A stretch of DNA of 32,321 nt, taken from positions 1-32,321 of the forward strand of contig SGYJ01000006.1 in assembly GCA_004214275.1 (NCBI GenBank). Reading direction: 5' to 3'. The translations under genes and the position numbers were made by a program. This document shows, one piece after another, positions 1-8,798 of the stretch. Below the pieces are notes generated by a model, which worked only from the letters and a program-made list of their open reading frames with translations, made no database searches and was not told the DNA's origin. Positions within the stretch are counted from its first letter, which is position 1. Every line of letters begins with the position of its first letter. Origin of the DNA: Acidimicrobiales bacterium (lineage in GTDB: Bacteria > Actinomycetota > Acidimicrobiia > Acidimicrobiales > Poriferisodalaceae).

Positions 1-1240
1 GTAGTTCTTCAATGGCAGCACGCAGATTGAAAAGATTGTTTGCCGATCCGATCTCGATCGCGAGAGGCACGTTGCTGTCATAGCCAACGACACCGCTTTC
101 GTTTTTGAGACTGATTTCGACGGCGGTGACTTTCCCGGCTTCAATCAAATCGAGTACTGAGTTTTTGAGACCTTGATGCGCCCACGCCGCAGCGCTCACG
201 TGAACTCCCTGAGTTCTGGGGTAAGCGATCGGGACGATCATGTTGAACGTGCTTGTGTTGCCAGCTCGATCAATCGCCAAGATCGAAACAGGTCCGGCCG
301 GAGGTTCGTCAAGTTCCAAGATGAACGACCCATCTCGGGTCTCTATTGGCACTCCGCCGACTACCAGAGTTGCCCCAGGTTCGGAGGTGCCAGCAATAGT
401 GACCGGTTCATTCATCGGAACGGGTTCCAAGACTTCTGGTAAACCAATTACAGGCGGAGTGCCGTCAACGCTGAAGTCGACAGAGCGAGATACTTCACCG
501 TAGAGTCGTCTCTTCACAATTAACTCAAGTGAATGGTCACCTTCAGTTAATGGTGGAACCACCCAAACGATTCGGTTCCCATATCTTTGAACACCGCTAA
601 CAGGAAAGTCGTCTAACAACAGTTGAGCTGATCGAGCATTCGCCCCAGCCACAGTGAAAGAAATCTGCGCTCCCTCAATTGAAGTTGGCTGCAGAGCTAC
701 GCCATCCTCGATACCCCCAATTTCAATGGTCACCTGCCGAATTGTGATCAACATTAAAACTATTCCCGCGAGTGTCACTACAGAGGCTGCAGCTAATAAA
801 CCCCAGCGGCGACGCGATGGCGGCTGTTGTGGGACCTGGAGAGGGAAGATTGGGCGGCGAACTGCTTTGCGGTTTTCACGAGTTGGACGAGGCAGCGTCC
901 TTGCGTAAACGGGAGCTTCCTTCTTCACTGGTCGCCAAGGAAAGCCCCACCCTTCGGCAGGGTCGCCACCGTCGTCGTCGGTTCTGGAGTTCGGCTCGCC
1001 CTTCGCCAATGACGGACCAACTTGTCGTCCATGAGACGTAAGTGACCAGCGACCTTCGCCTAGCCCCGGGGTGTGTGGCATGGGGACTGCGAGATCAGTT
1101 CGGTGAAGATGATCCAGTGCGTTCAGGACATCTTCGGCTTCGAGTCCTGTGGCAGCTGAAAGCTCGCTGGGCAAGGCTGTGCCATCACGCGACAACAAAT
1201 GTCGCAGCACCAACTTGTGTTGCGGGGCCAGCAACGGCAT
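1..1240 (-). CDS. Truncated (3' end off the left edge) membrane protein: wHTH-like N-terminus, single TM helix, Ig-like repeats, start of a DUF4015-like (putative glycoside hydrolase) domain
   Basis: Manual reverse-strand translation, frame open from ATG at 1238-1240 to the window edge with no stop: MPLLAPQHKLVLRHLLSRDGTALPSELSAATGLEAEDVLNALDHLHRTD...RRRWGLLAAASVVTLAGIVLMLITIRQV...PVPMNEPVTIAGTSEPGATLVVGG...QGVHVSAAAWAHQGLKNSVLDLIEAGKVTAVEISLKNESGVVGYDSNVPLAIEIGSANNLFNLRAAIEEL. The last part resembles DUF4015 (GVYVTGW..NAVVIDVKDDxGxVxYDSxVPLAxEIGA). Confidence 0.8.
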   Translation of the reverse strand, partial: MPLLAPQHKLVLRHLLSRDGTALPSELSAATGLEAEDVLNALDHLHRTDLAVPMPHTPGLGEGRWSLTSHGRQVGPSLAKGEPNSRTDDDGGDPAEGWGFPWRPVKKEAPVYARTLPRPTRENRKAVRRPIFPLQVPQQPPSRRRWGLLAAASVVTLAGIVLMLITIRQVTIEIGGIEDGVALQPTSIEGAQISFTVAGANARSAQLLLDDFPVSGVQRYGNRIVWVVPPLTEGDHSLELIVKRRLYGEVSRSVDFSVDGTPPVIGLPEVLEPVPMNEPVTIAGTSEPGATLVVGGVPIETRDGSFILELDEPPAGPVSILAIDRAGNTSTFNMIVPIAYPRTQGVHVSAAAWAHQGLKNSVLDLIEAGKVTAVEISLKNESGVVGYDSNVPLAIEIGSANNLFNLRAAIEEL

Positions 1241-1328
1241 CAAGACAAGTTAGTGGCGGAAACGGCAATAGTGACATCGTTGTGCAAGTACAAAGACGAA
1301 AGCCCGTACCAGGTGTAAGTTCCATGTC

Positions 1329-1835
1329 GTGGATGAGGAACAGCGCGAAGTCCTTGATTGGGGTAATTACGGTTTGGCATCTCGTGCCCTAGCCGGGCTA
1401 GTTGCCGAAGATGGCTATCAACCCGACATCGTTCTTGCGATAGCTAGAGGTGGACTTTTCGTTGCTGGCTCACTGGGTTATGCCTTATCGGTGAAAAACC
1501 TATATGTGATGAACGTGGAGTATTACACCGGGGTTGATGAACGACTTGACGTGCCGGTTGTGCTGCCTCCATATGTCGACGTTGTAGACCTGAGGGATAC
1601 TCGAGTTTTGATTGTCGACGATGTAGCGGACACTGGCCACACGTTGGCGTTGGTCCGGAATCATTGTCTTGATGAAGTCGCCGAAGTCCGCACCGCTGTT
1701 CTCTACGAAAAGTCCCGTTCAGTTGTTCAATGTGAATACGTGTGGAAGTACACAGACCAATGGATCAACTTTCCTTGGTCGACCGAACCACCGCTTGTCG
1801 AACCCGGAGACGGTGTCACAGTCCTTGACGCGTGA
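1329..1835 (+). CDS. Phosphoribosyltransferase, hypoxanthine/xanthine-PRTase-like
   Basis: GTG start; PRPP-binding motif VLIVDDVADTGHTL, N-terminal DIVLAIARGGLFVAG, C-terminal INFPWS typical of small purine PRTases. Confidence 0.85.
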   Translation: MDEEQREVLDWGNYGLASRALAGLVAEDGYQPDIVLAIARGGLFVAGSLGYALSVKNLYVMNVEYYTGVDERLDVPVVLPPYVDVVDLRDTRVLIVDDVADTGHTLALVRNHCLDEVAEVRTAVLYEKSRSVVQCEYVWKYTDQWINFPWSTEPPLVEPGDGVTVLDA

Positions 1836-1874
1836 TAGATGAGATCAGTGTGCCTCCCGTGTTCAGGGCGACAT

Positions 1875-2228
1875 TCAACTTTGGTGGGTAGCAGTGACCG
1901 TTGTGGTGATACCCCCGCGTACCAGCCATTCTGTGACAACAGTCATTGTTCTTGGCGACAAAGCTGAGACCAGGTCATCAAGAATTCGGTTGGTAATGCC
2001 TTCGTGATGGACACCTTCATCTCTAAAGCTCCAGAGATACATTTTCAACGACTTCAATTCCACGATGAGTTCATCAGGGGTATAGGTAAGTACCACCGTT
2101 GCGAAGTCGGGCTGTCCCGTGACGGGACAGAGGCAAGTGAGTTCTGGCGTTTCACAACGAATTTCATAGTCCCGACCCGGTCGAGGATTTTCTAGAACTA
2201 TGAGTTCTTTTGATGGTTCACTTGGCAT
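1875..2228 (-). CDS. queF: NADPH-dependent 7-cyano-7-deazaguanine reductase, short QueF
   Basis: [44 protein letters not shown] matches the QueF signature (CPxTGQPD, E(S/L)KSLKLYL, FR). The ORF extends to 2306; internal ATG at 2228 preferred. Confidence 0.9.
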   Translation of the reverse strand: MPSEPSKELIVLENPRPGRDYEIRCETPELTCLCPVTGQPDFATVVLTYTPDELIVELKSLKMYLWSFRDEGVHHEGITNRILDDLVSALSPRTMTVVTEWLVRGGITTTVTATHQS

Positions 2229-2321
2229 TTCAAGTGCTCCCTTAAAGTTCGTACGATGGGATATGACGCTACCGTTCGCTAAAGCCGGCGACGAGGCTAT
2301 AGCCACCTAAGAAGGAATCAC

Positions 2322-2843
2322 ATGACATCACAACTGGTGATTCGAGAAGCTGAGACTTCAGACTACGAGTCGATTGCGAATCTTACGATGGCTGCTTACA
2401 AACCACTTTTCGAAGGCGCAGGTCTTCCTGAGGATTTGGGGTGGTATGGCGCCGAACTGCGAGATGTCACCGGGAGAGCCAGTCGCGCAATGATCGTCGT
2501 TGCAGAAATAGATGACCAAATTGTTGGAAGTCTTGCCTACCACCATGACTATGCCGAAGAGGCCCATGAAGGAAACCCTCAAGATTGTGCAGGATTTCGT
2601 GTCCTAGCTACTGACCCGTCATATCAAGGCCGAGGCATTGGAGAAGCACTAACTCGATGGTGTATCGACAAGGCTGGGTCTGACGGCAGATCTGCTCTTG
2701 TCCTAAATACGACTGACTATATGGAGGCAGCTCAACGTCTCTACCGTAGGCTCGGTTTTGAGCTGTACCCCGAGATCAGCTACCGCATCGGAGGACGGCA
2801 ACCAGTAGAGGTATTGGGCTTTCGTTTAGAGCTAAGGGATTAA
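2322..2843 (+). CDS. GNAT family N-acetyltransferase
   Basis: FRVLATDPSYQGRGIGEALTRWCIDKA...LYRRLGFEL: acetyl-CoA binding motif (Q/R-x-x-G-x-G/A) and YRRLGF motif. Confidence 0.9.
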   Translation: MTSQLVIREAETSDYESIANLTMAAYKPLFEGAGLPEDLGWYGAELRDVTGRASRAMIVVAEIDDQIVGSLAYHHDYAEEAHEGNPQDCAGFRVLATDPSYQGRGIGEALTRWCIDKAGSDGRSALVLNTTDYMEAAQRLYRRLGFELYPEISYRIGGRQPVEVLGFRLELRD

Positions 2844-2846
2844 AAG

Positions 2847-3596
2847 TTGAGCAATCGTCGTACTGTCATTATCACCACATGCGTTTTGCTCGTCGTTGTA
2901 GGAGCAATGGGAGCCTACGGCGCATGGAGAGTCCTGTCCGCTGCCCCTGAGGAAGTCTCTTTGGATGCCGCAGTTGCCGCGGTAGAGGAGGAACAAGCTT
3001 CTAATGATGGCGTCGAAAAAGTGGCTGACACTGCTGACGCCCTATCTACGGATGGTGTTTGGCATGTCGACACGGACTCAGGCAGCTTCAGCTTCGAGGA
3101 GGCTTCGGGATCCTTTGTTGGTTTCAGGGTCAAGGAAGAACTTGTCAAGATTGGAGACATAACGGCAGTCGGACGGACAGACCAAGTCGAAGGCGAACTA
3201 TCGATTCAGAATGGTCAGCTTGTTTCAGTTTTGATCACTGCCGACTTATCGGCGATTGTCACCAATGATTCGCGACGAGACAACGCAGCACGCAACGCCA
3301 TGAACGTGAGAGAGAATCCCATAGCTAGCTTCGTTCTTGATCAACCTGTAGACCTGCCCGAGACCGACGGATCGCAAATAAGTTTGCAGGCCGAAGGTCA
3401 ACTGACAGTTAACGGAATAACCAAAGCTGTGATCTTTGAACTTGAAGCTAAGGCTGTTGCACGATCCATTGTGGTTGTGGGCCAGACGGAAGTTATTTTT
3501 GCTGATTACGACATAGCGGTCCCGTCAGCCAGCATTGTCGTATCAGCTGAAGACCGTGGTGTAGTGGAGTTCCAGTTACTGTTTGTTCGCCGCTGA
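2847..3596 (+). CDS. Membrane-anchored YceI-family protein
   Basis: N-terminal TM segment (TVIITTCVLLVVVGAMGAYGAW) then YceI-like region (DGVWHVDTDSGSFSFE...VGFRVKEEL...RDNAARNAMNVRENPIASFVL...GQLTVNGITKAV). Confidence 0.8.
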   Translation: MSNRRTVIITTCVLLVVVGAMGAYGAWRVLSAAPEEVSLDAAVAAVEEEQASNDGVEKVADTADALSTDGVWHVDTDSGSFSFEEASGSFVGFRVKEELVKIGDITAVGRTDQVEGELSIQNGQLVSVLITADLSAIVTNDSRRDNAARNAMNVRENPIASFVLDQPVDLPETDGSQISLQAEGQLTVNGITKAVIFELEAKAVARSIVVVGQTEVIFADYDIAVPSASIVVSAEDRGVVEFQLLFVRR

Positions 3597-3600
3597 GCTG

Positions 3601-5823
3601 CTATTCACGCATCATCTCTGCGCGACCCATGCCTTCACCGTCGAGGATTTGGTCGTCGGCCAGATCGATCGTGACCTTTACCAATTCACCGGTGAAAACA
3701 TTCGGGGTTTGGTAGTGAGATACACCAGTGCCGCGATCCAGGCCGATATCAAGTCCGGACCAAGAAATCATTAGGAAGAAAATATTCTCTGTTTCGTGGC
3801 TAGCAACAACTTGACCATCAATCATCAAAGTTCCCACGCCCCTAGTTCCGCTTGAGGAACGCGCCATATGAAAGCCGAGACTTTCCGACCCTTGAGGGAC
3901 GGGATCAGGTGAACGAACCATTTGATGGCTGCCACCGATATTGAGATCATGAACTAGATGGCCGTCACCATCTATATAGAGGCTGTACCCAGAGGTGGCG
4001 TCTCCGTGTGCAATTAAGACACCGGAGACACCGGACTTGGTCGGCTTAACTAGTGCCTCTAAACGATAACTGCGACTTCTTAGATCGGGTGCAACATCGC
4101 TGGGTAAATGACCCATGCCTTTCCAAAAGGTGAAAAATTTTCGACCACCCAGATGACGTGCGGCATTTTCAGCGAAACGTTCAGCGAAACGGTCGTCAAG
4201 TGGCAACACCTGGTGCATGCGTGCCTGCTCCCACCACAAATCAACCATTTCGTTAAGGAGTTCAGGTTCAGTTTGCGATCGGTCTTTGGTTTCGTTGAAG
4301 TCGTCAAGGAGGTTGAAAAGTTCCCATTTGTCATCTTCGTATGGTGTGCCAGGGGGGTGGTACGCGACTGCCTTCCACCCATTGTGAACGATTCCTCTGT
4401 GGCCAAACATCTCGAAATATTGGGTTGTCTTTCCGGAGTCAGCTTCGGGATCATTCAGAGTCGAAGCGAAACTGACCCCTTCGATGGGCTTTTGTTGCAC
4501 TCCGTTGACCGATTCAGGAGCGTCAATGCCTATGCAATCAAGCAAAGTAGGGACGATGTCACATGCGTGACAAAACTGATCTCTTAGGCCCGGATGATTG
4601 ATGCGGCGCGGCCAATGAACGACCAAGGGGTCTCTCACACCTCCGCCGTGGGTGTTTTGCTTGTAACGACGTAACGGGGTGTTCGCCGCCATTGACCAAC
4701 CCCATGGAAAATTGCTGTGAGTATCCGGCCCGCCAATGTCACCTATTCGGTCAAATTTGTCGTCCATGGACTCAGGAAGTCCGTTGTATGGCCCCATGGC
4801 ATTGACGAAACCAAGTGGGCCTCCTTCCTGGCTTGCACCGTTATCAGAAAGAACCATGATCATGGTGTTATCGATTTCACCTGAAGTCCTCAAATGATCG
4901 ATGAGTCGCGCTAAGTGTTGGTCGGCGTGATGCAACATCGCCGCGTAGGCAGCTTGAAGACGTGTCGCCACTCGCTTGGTTACATCATCAATTTCTGACC
5001 ATGCTTCAACGAAATCATTTCGGGCCGGTAACTCTGTTCCCTCAGGAACGACCCCAAGCTCTATTTGCTTAGCTAACCGTTCAGTCCGTTCAACATCCCA
5101 TCCGCGACGAAACACCTGATCGTAGTGATCGATTAATTCCTTTGGGGCCTGGTGGGGGGCGTGACATGCCCCAAGCCCAATCAACGTCATCCAAGGTGTT
5201 CCCGGGCTGCTAGCCGTGTGTGAAGCGATGAATTCAATGGACTTATCGAAGAGATCCTCCGTTAAGTGGTATCCGCTCCCAAAGGTGCCTGGTGCGCTTA
5301 TGTGGCTGTTATCGAGAATCAACTCTGGCGAATAGTGGTCTGTTTCGGCGTCAAGGAAGCCATAGAAACGGTCGAACCCTCTCCCCAGTGGCCAGCCGTC
5401 AAATGGCCCGGTAGGACCAGATTCGGTCAAAGGCGTTACGTGCCATTTGCCCACCATGTAGTTCCTGTAGCCCTGAGGTCTCAGAATTTCAGCAAGGGTG
5501 CACGTGTCTCGACTGATTTTGCCTCTATATCCGGGGTACCCACTATCGAAGTTAGCTAGACAACCAACACCCGTTGAATGATGATTTCGACCGGTTAACA
5601 GGGCTGCTCGAGTTGTCGAACACATAGCAGTCGTGTGAAAGCCCGTATAACGGAGACCGTTGACTGCTAGCTGGTCAATTGTTGGAGTGGAAATAGGCGA
5701 TCCGTAACAACCGAAATCAGAGAAGCCGACGTCATCGAATAGAACTATCAAAATGTTGGGGCTGTCTTGTGGTGGCGTTGGACCTGCCGGCCAGTTTGGG
5801 ATGACGTCGATATCTGAACTCAC
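3601..5823 (-). CDS. Arylsulfatase A-type sulfatase with C-terminal jelly-roll-like extension
   Basis: PNILIVLFDDVGFSDFGCYGSPISTPTIDQLA; active-site region MCSTTRAALLTGRNHHSTGVG; GKWH and NGAS motifs; 740 aa. Confidence 0.93.
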   Translation of the reverse strand: MSSDIDVIPNWPAGPTPPQDSPNILIVLFDDVGFSDFGCYGSPISTPTIDQLAVNGLRYTGFHTTAMCSTTRAALLTGRNHHSTGVGCLANFDSGYPGYRGKISRDTCTLAEILRPQGYRNYMVGKWHVTPLTESGPTGPFDGWPLGRGFDRFYGFLDAETDHYSPELILDNSHISAPGTFGSGYHLTEDLFDKSIEFIASHTASSPGTPWMTLIGLGACHAPHQAPKELIDHYDQVFRRGWDVERTERLAKQIELGVVPEGTELPARNDFVEAWSEIDDVTKRVATRLQAAYAAMLHHADQHLARLIDHLRTSGEIDNTMIMVLSDNGASQEGGPLGFVNAMGPYNGLPESMDDKFDRIGDIGGPDTHSNFPWGWSMAANTPLRRYKQNTHGGGVRDPLVVHWPRRINHPGLRDQFCHACDIVPTLLDCIGIDAPESVNGVQQKPIEGVSFASTLNDPEADSGKTTQYFEMFGHRGIVHNGWKAVAYHPPGTPYEDDKWELFNLLDDFNETKDRSQTEPELLNEMVDLWWEQARMHQVLPLDDRFAERFAENAARHLGGRKFFTFWKGMGHLPSDVAPDLRSRSYRLEALVKPTKSGVSGVLIAHGDATSGYSLYIDGDGHLVHDLNIGGSHQMVRSPDPVPQGSESLGFHMARSSSGTRGVGTLMIDGQVVASHETENIFFLMISWSGLDIGLDRGTGVSHYQTPNVFTGELVKVTIDLADDQILDGEGMGRAEMMRE

Positions 5824-5892
5824 AGAGAGAATCCTAGAGATGATCTTGGGTCTAGAGAAGTGATGACCTATTAGAACAGGTGATCTCTCAAG

Positions 5893-7056
5893 TCACGCGA
5901 CGCTATTGGTGCCTCTCAGATTCCACGCGGCAACAGAGGCGAAAATGAAAGTGATCGCCAACACTGCGTAGGTCAAGAGATAAGAATTGGTGAGATCTGC
6001 CAACACCCCGCCGGTAATTGGTCCGAGTACTGAAGCGGGCCCATAAAAGATCGTCATCGCCCCGAAAACAGCGGTGAAATCTCGCTCATCTACCTGATCG
6101 CGGACAAAGGCGGCCGTTAACGGCGGCACGGCCATGCCTGCCATACCGTAGAGAGCAGCTGCAAGGGCTGCGGTCCACATTTGTCCAGCAAGAACTAACA
6201 CGCAAGTGACGGCACCGATAGCCGTGACTAGGCACATGGTTCGCGGACGTCCCAGCCGGTCGCTCAGCCGACCAAAAATAACTGCGCCAACCACACCTCC
6301 AATTCCCATTAGCGCCCACAAATTCGTAGTAAACCCCCTCGACATATTGTGATCGTTTTCAAGAGATAGGCCGAAGAATTGGTACCACGATGCGGCTACA
6401 AACGCGAAAGCCATGTAGAAGAAAACAGCTGTTTTCCATGCTTGTAAACGGGTGATGGCTTTGATGCCAGCGCCGAGAGGTAATGGTGGCGAAATGTCTT
6501 TACGTAGTGCAACGTAAAGAACAATGAGAATCCCAACTGCGACCACCATTTCCAGAAGCCACACTTCGCGCCAAGCGCCGACATCGTCGACTGCGTCGCG
6601 AAGGGCTGACGTCGCGAACGGAATGAATATTGAGCCGACCGCCATAGTTGCAGTTAGAGAGCCCATCACGGCGCCTCTCTTGGCGACAGGAACATTTGCT
6701 GTCGCGATGACCGGCATCGTCAACCAGATTCCTGCCCCCCCAAACCCCGCCAAGGCTGTACCAATCATTACTTGACTCGTCGTTGGAGCGGTGCCCAGAC
6801 ATAACAAACCCGCTGTGACTACCCATAAGCCGCATTTCAATAAAACAGCCGGCGCTATTCGGCTCGCCAGATAGGTCACGGCAATAACACCAACCAAGTA
6901 CGCCGCCATGTTCACTGACCCCGTGGCGCCGGCAGTTGTCGCGGTTAGCTCCAAATCATCGGAAATTGCAGGAAGAAGGAGCGGCATGGTGCTGCGACCA
7001 AAGGTGTGTGACACCACGCCTGCAAGAGTTATGAGAACAACTCTTAACCAACTCAT
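5893..7056 (-). CDS. MFS transporter
   Basis: Multiple hydrophobic segments, GRLSDRLGRPRTM loop motif. The ORF reaches 7173, but ATG at 7056 (MSWLRVVLITLAGVVSHTFGRS) begins the first TM helix. Confidence 0.85.
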   Translation of the reverse strand: MSWLRVVLITLAGVVSHTFGRSTMPLLLPAISDDLELTATTAGATGSVNMAAYLVGVIAVTYLASRIAPAVLLKCGLWVVTAGLLCLGTAPTTSQVMIGTALAGFGGAGIWLTMPVIATANVPVAKRGAVMGSLTATMAVGSIFIPFATSALRDAVDDVGAWREVWLLEMVVAVGILIVLYVALRKDISPPLPLGAGIKAITRLQAWKTAVFFYMAFAFVAASWYQFFGLSLENDHNMSRGFTTNLWALMGIGGVVGAVIFGRLSDRLGRPRTMCLVTAIGAVTCVLVLAGQMWTAALAAALYGMAGMAVPPLTAAFVRDQVDERDFTAVFGAMTIFYGPASVLGPITGGVLADLTNSYLLTYAVLAITFIFASVAAWNLRGTNSVA

Positions 7057-7219
7057 TTCTGAGCAGGGTTCAACAACAAATATTGCTGGTGAACGGCCGG
7101 CCTGCCGAGATGAGAAACCCGAACTTGTGGCGGGACTCATTTTTTGCGTCACCAAACCGCCCCCGCGAACCACAACGCCACTTTGGTGTTGCGCTTATCA
7201 TCACCCTACGATTGTCTTC

Positions 7220-7450
7220 GTGCCCGTGTACTCCTATCGCTGTCATAAATGTGCTGAGACCTTCGACCAGAGACGACCTATGTCTGAATCTGGTGAACCC
7301 GCGACCTGCCCAGTCGGACACTCCGGAGCCAGACGACAACTGTCGACATTCGCTTCGGTCGGAGCAAGACCACAGTCAACTGCTGTAACCGAAACAGGAT
7401 CGTGGACCGGCCAAAATGGTTGTTGCGGTGGGGGATGTCACGCGCACTAA
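7220..7450 (+). CDS. FmdB-family zinc-ribbon protein
   Basis: Frame of ORF 6908..7450; GTG at 7220 gives MPVYSYRCHKCAETFDQRRPMSESGEPATCPVGHSGARRQLSTFASVG...CCGGGCHAH, matching FmdB (MPxYxYRCxxCG, CPxCG-like second knuckle, His/Cys-rich tail). Confidence 0.8.
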   Translation: MPVYSYRCHKCAETFDQRRPMSESGEPATCPVGHSGARRQLSTFASVGARPQSTAVTETGSWTGQNGCCGGGCHAH

Positions 7451-7472
7451 GCAATACGTTCGACTGAACTAC

Positions 7473-7499
7473 CGGTGTCGGTGTCGGTGTCAGTGTCCG
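7473..7499. repeat. Short imperfect 6-bp tandem repeat (GGTGTC)n overlapping the P450 stop codon
   Basis: Direct reading: ccggtgtcggtgtcggtgtcagtgtccg. Confidence 0.75.
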
Positions 7500-8710
7500 C
7501 TGTCGAAAGCCACTGGGAGACTTTCCGGTCCCCAGATTCCATTTTCTAGAGGCTTCCAGGTGATATCGCCGTTGAGTTCCAGATTGGGCAATCGGTCTGC
7601 AACAACTGTAAAAGCTTCTTGGAGTTCAGCCCGGGCTAGAAACGCGCCCAGGCAGTAATGAATGCCACTCCCGAATGTCAAATGAGGAGACCCGGCCTCA
7701 CGGGTAATGTCGAAAGCTAACGGTTCATCAAATTTTTCAACATCATGATTTGCTGCAACAAAGTTAGGGAAAATAAGAGTCCCCTGAGGGAACACGAAAT
7801 CTTTGTAGACGATCTCTTCGCTCGCGTACCGGGCGGTGCCGCGCACAGCACCGAGGTAGCGCATTACTTCTTCTACTGCTTGTGGAGCGAGCCCCTTCTC
7901 TTCGCGAAGAAGATCGAACTGGTCTGGGTGTTGTGCGAATAGAGCCACGGCACAACCCAACTGATTTCTCGTCGTGTCAGTGCCCGCCAACAATATTGCG
8001 TTCGCCATCGACAAAAGCTCGTCAGTAGAAAGTCGATCGCCTTCTTCCTCAGCACTAATCAAGTCACTCAGAAGGTCATCATGAGGTTCAGACCTTCGTT
8101 CCGCGATCAGATCGAGCATGTAGGCGTCCATCTCATCGCTCGCAGCAATAATTGCTGGTGCATCCTCAGCCAAGTTGCCATTGAACAACTTGAAGATGTC
8201 GACAGCTAGCCGACTGAAAAGTTCCCAGTCCTCACGAGGAGCACCGAGTAATTCACAGATGATTGGAATCGGATACGGCTCACAGACATCAGCCACAAAT
8301 TCTGAATGACCCACTTCGCACACTGGATCGAGTAGCTCGTTCACCACATTTCTCATAAAGGGCCGCAGCCGATCCGCCGATTTAGGAGTGAACGCTGGGC
8401 TCACGATCCGCCTAATTCGCTGATGATCTTCACCTTCGGTTGAAAGAATGCTTTTACGGTTAGACCGATTTGACCACTCAGCGCTCTCATAGTTCTGAGT
8501 TTCGGCAATCAAAGACAAAGCACTAAACCAGCGTCGATCCCGAAGCATCGCGGCGCAATCATCGTGGCTGGCTATCACGTATCCAAGATCACTCTTGGCG
8601 ATCCAATGATCCTTGCTCAATTGATGAAGCCGGGCGCGTCGCTCGGACTCAGAAAAGGATAAATCTGTGGTGACGATTGGCAGATCGGCGTCGCTAATCA
8701 GTGTCGGCAT
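7490..8710 (-). CDS. Cytochrome P450
   Basis: Heme-binding FGSGIHYCLGAFLARAEL, I-helix AGTDTTRNQ, ExxR in EEVMRY; 406 aa. Confidence 0.96.
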   Translation of the reverse strand: MPTLISDADLPIVTTDLSFSESERRARLHQLSKDHWIAKSDLGYVIASHDDCAAMLRDRRWFSALSLIAETQNYESAEWSNRSNRKSILSTEGEDHQRIRRIVSPAFTPKSADRLRPFMRNVVNELLDPVCEVGHSEFVADVCEPYPIPIICELLGAPREDWELFSRLAVDIFKLFNGNLAEDAPAIIAASDEMDAYMLDLIAERRSEPHDDLLSDLISAEEEGDRLSTDELLSMANAILLAGTDTTRNQLGCAVALFAQHPDQFDLLREEKGLAPQAVEEVMRYLGAVRGTARYASEEIVYKDFVFPQGTLIFPNFVAANHDVEKFDEPLAFDITREAGSPHLTFGSGIHYCLGAFLARAELQEAFTVVADRLPNLELNGDITWKPLENGIWGPESLPVAFDSGH

Positions 8711-8798
8711 TTCGTCAGCCTAGTAATTCAAAGGTTTCTTAAGAAAACTGTGGGAGAGGAAACAGCAAAACGTTAGCGGTAAGGCTACGGTCGCATCC

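Noticed and set aside
173-1392. Plus-strand ORFs 173..442, 240..503, 654..908, 772..1041, 827..1012 and 1042..1392
   Set aside because: All lie opposite or beside the long minus-strand frame (1-1240) with recognisable domains; their translations are low-complexity Arg/Ser-rich and look like antisense artefacts.
4160-4195. Direct repeat ttcagcgaaacg x2 inside the sulfatase gene
   Set aside because: Encodes a local FAERFAE amino-acid repetition; too short to indicate a mobile or regulatory repeat.
4108-4587. 159 aa plus-strand ORF within the sulfatase
   Set aside because: Antisense of a strongly conserved sulfatase region; no coding signal of its own.
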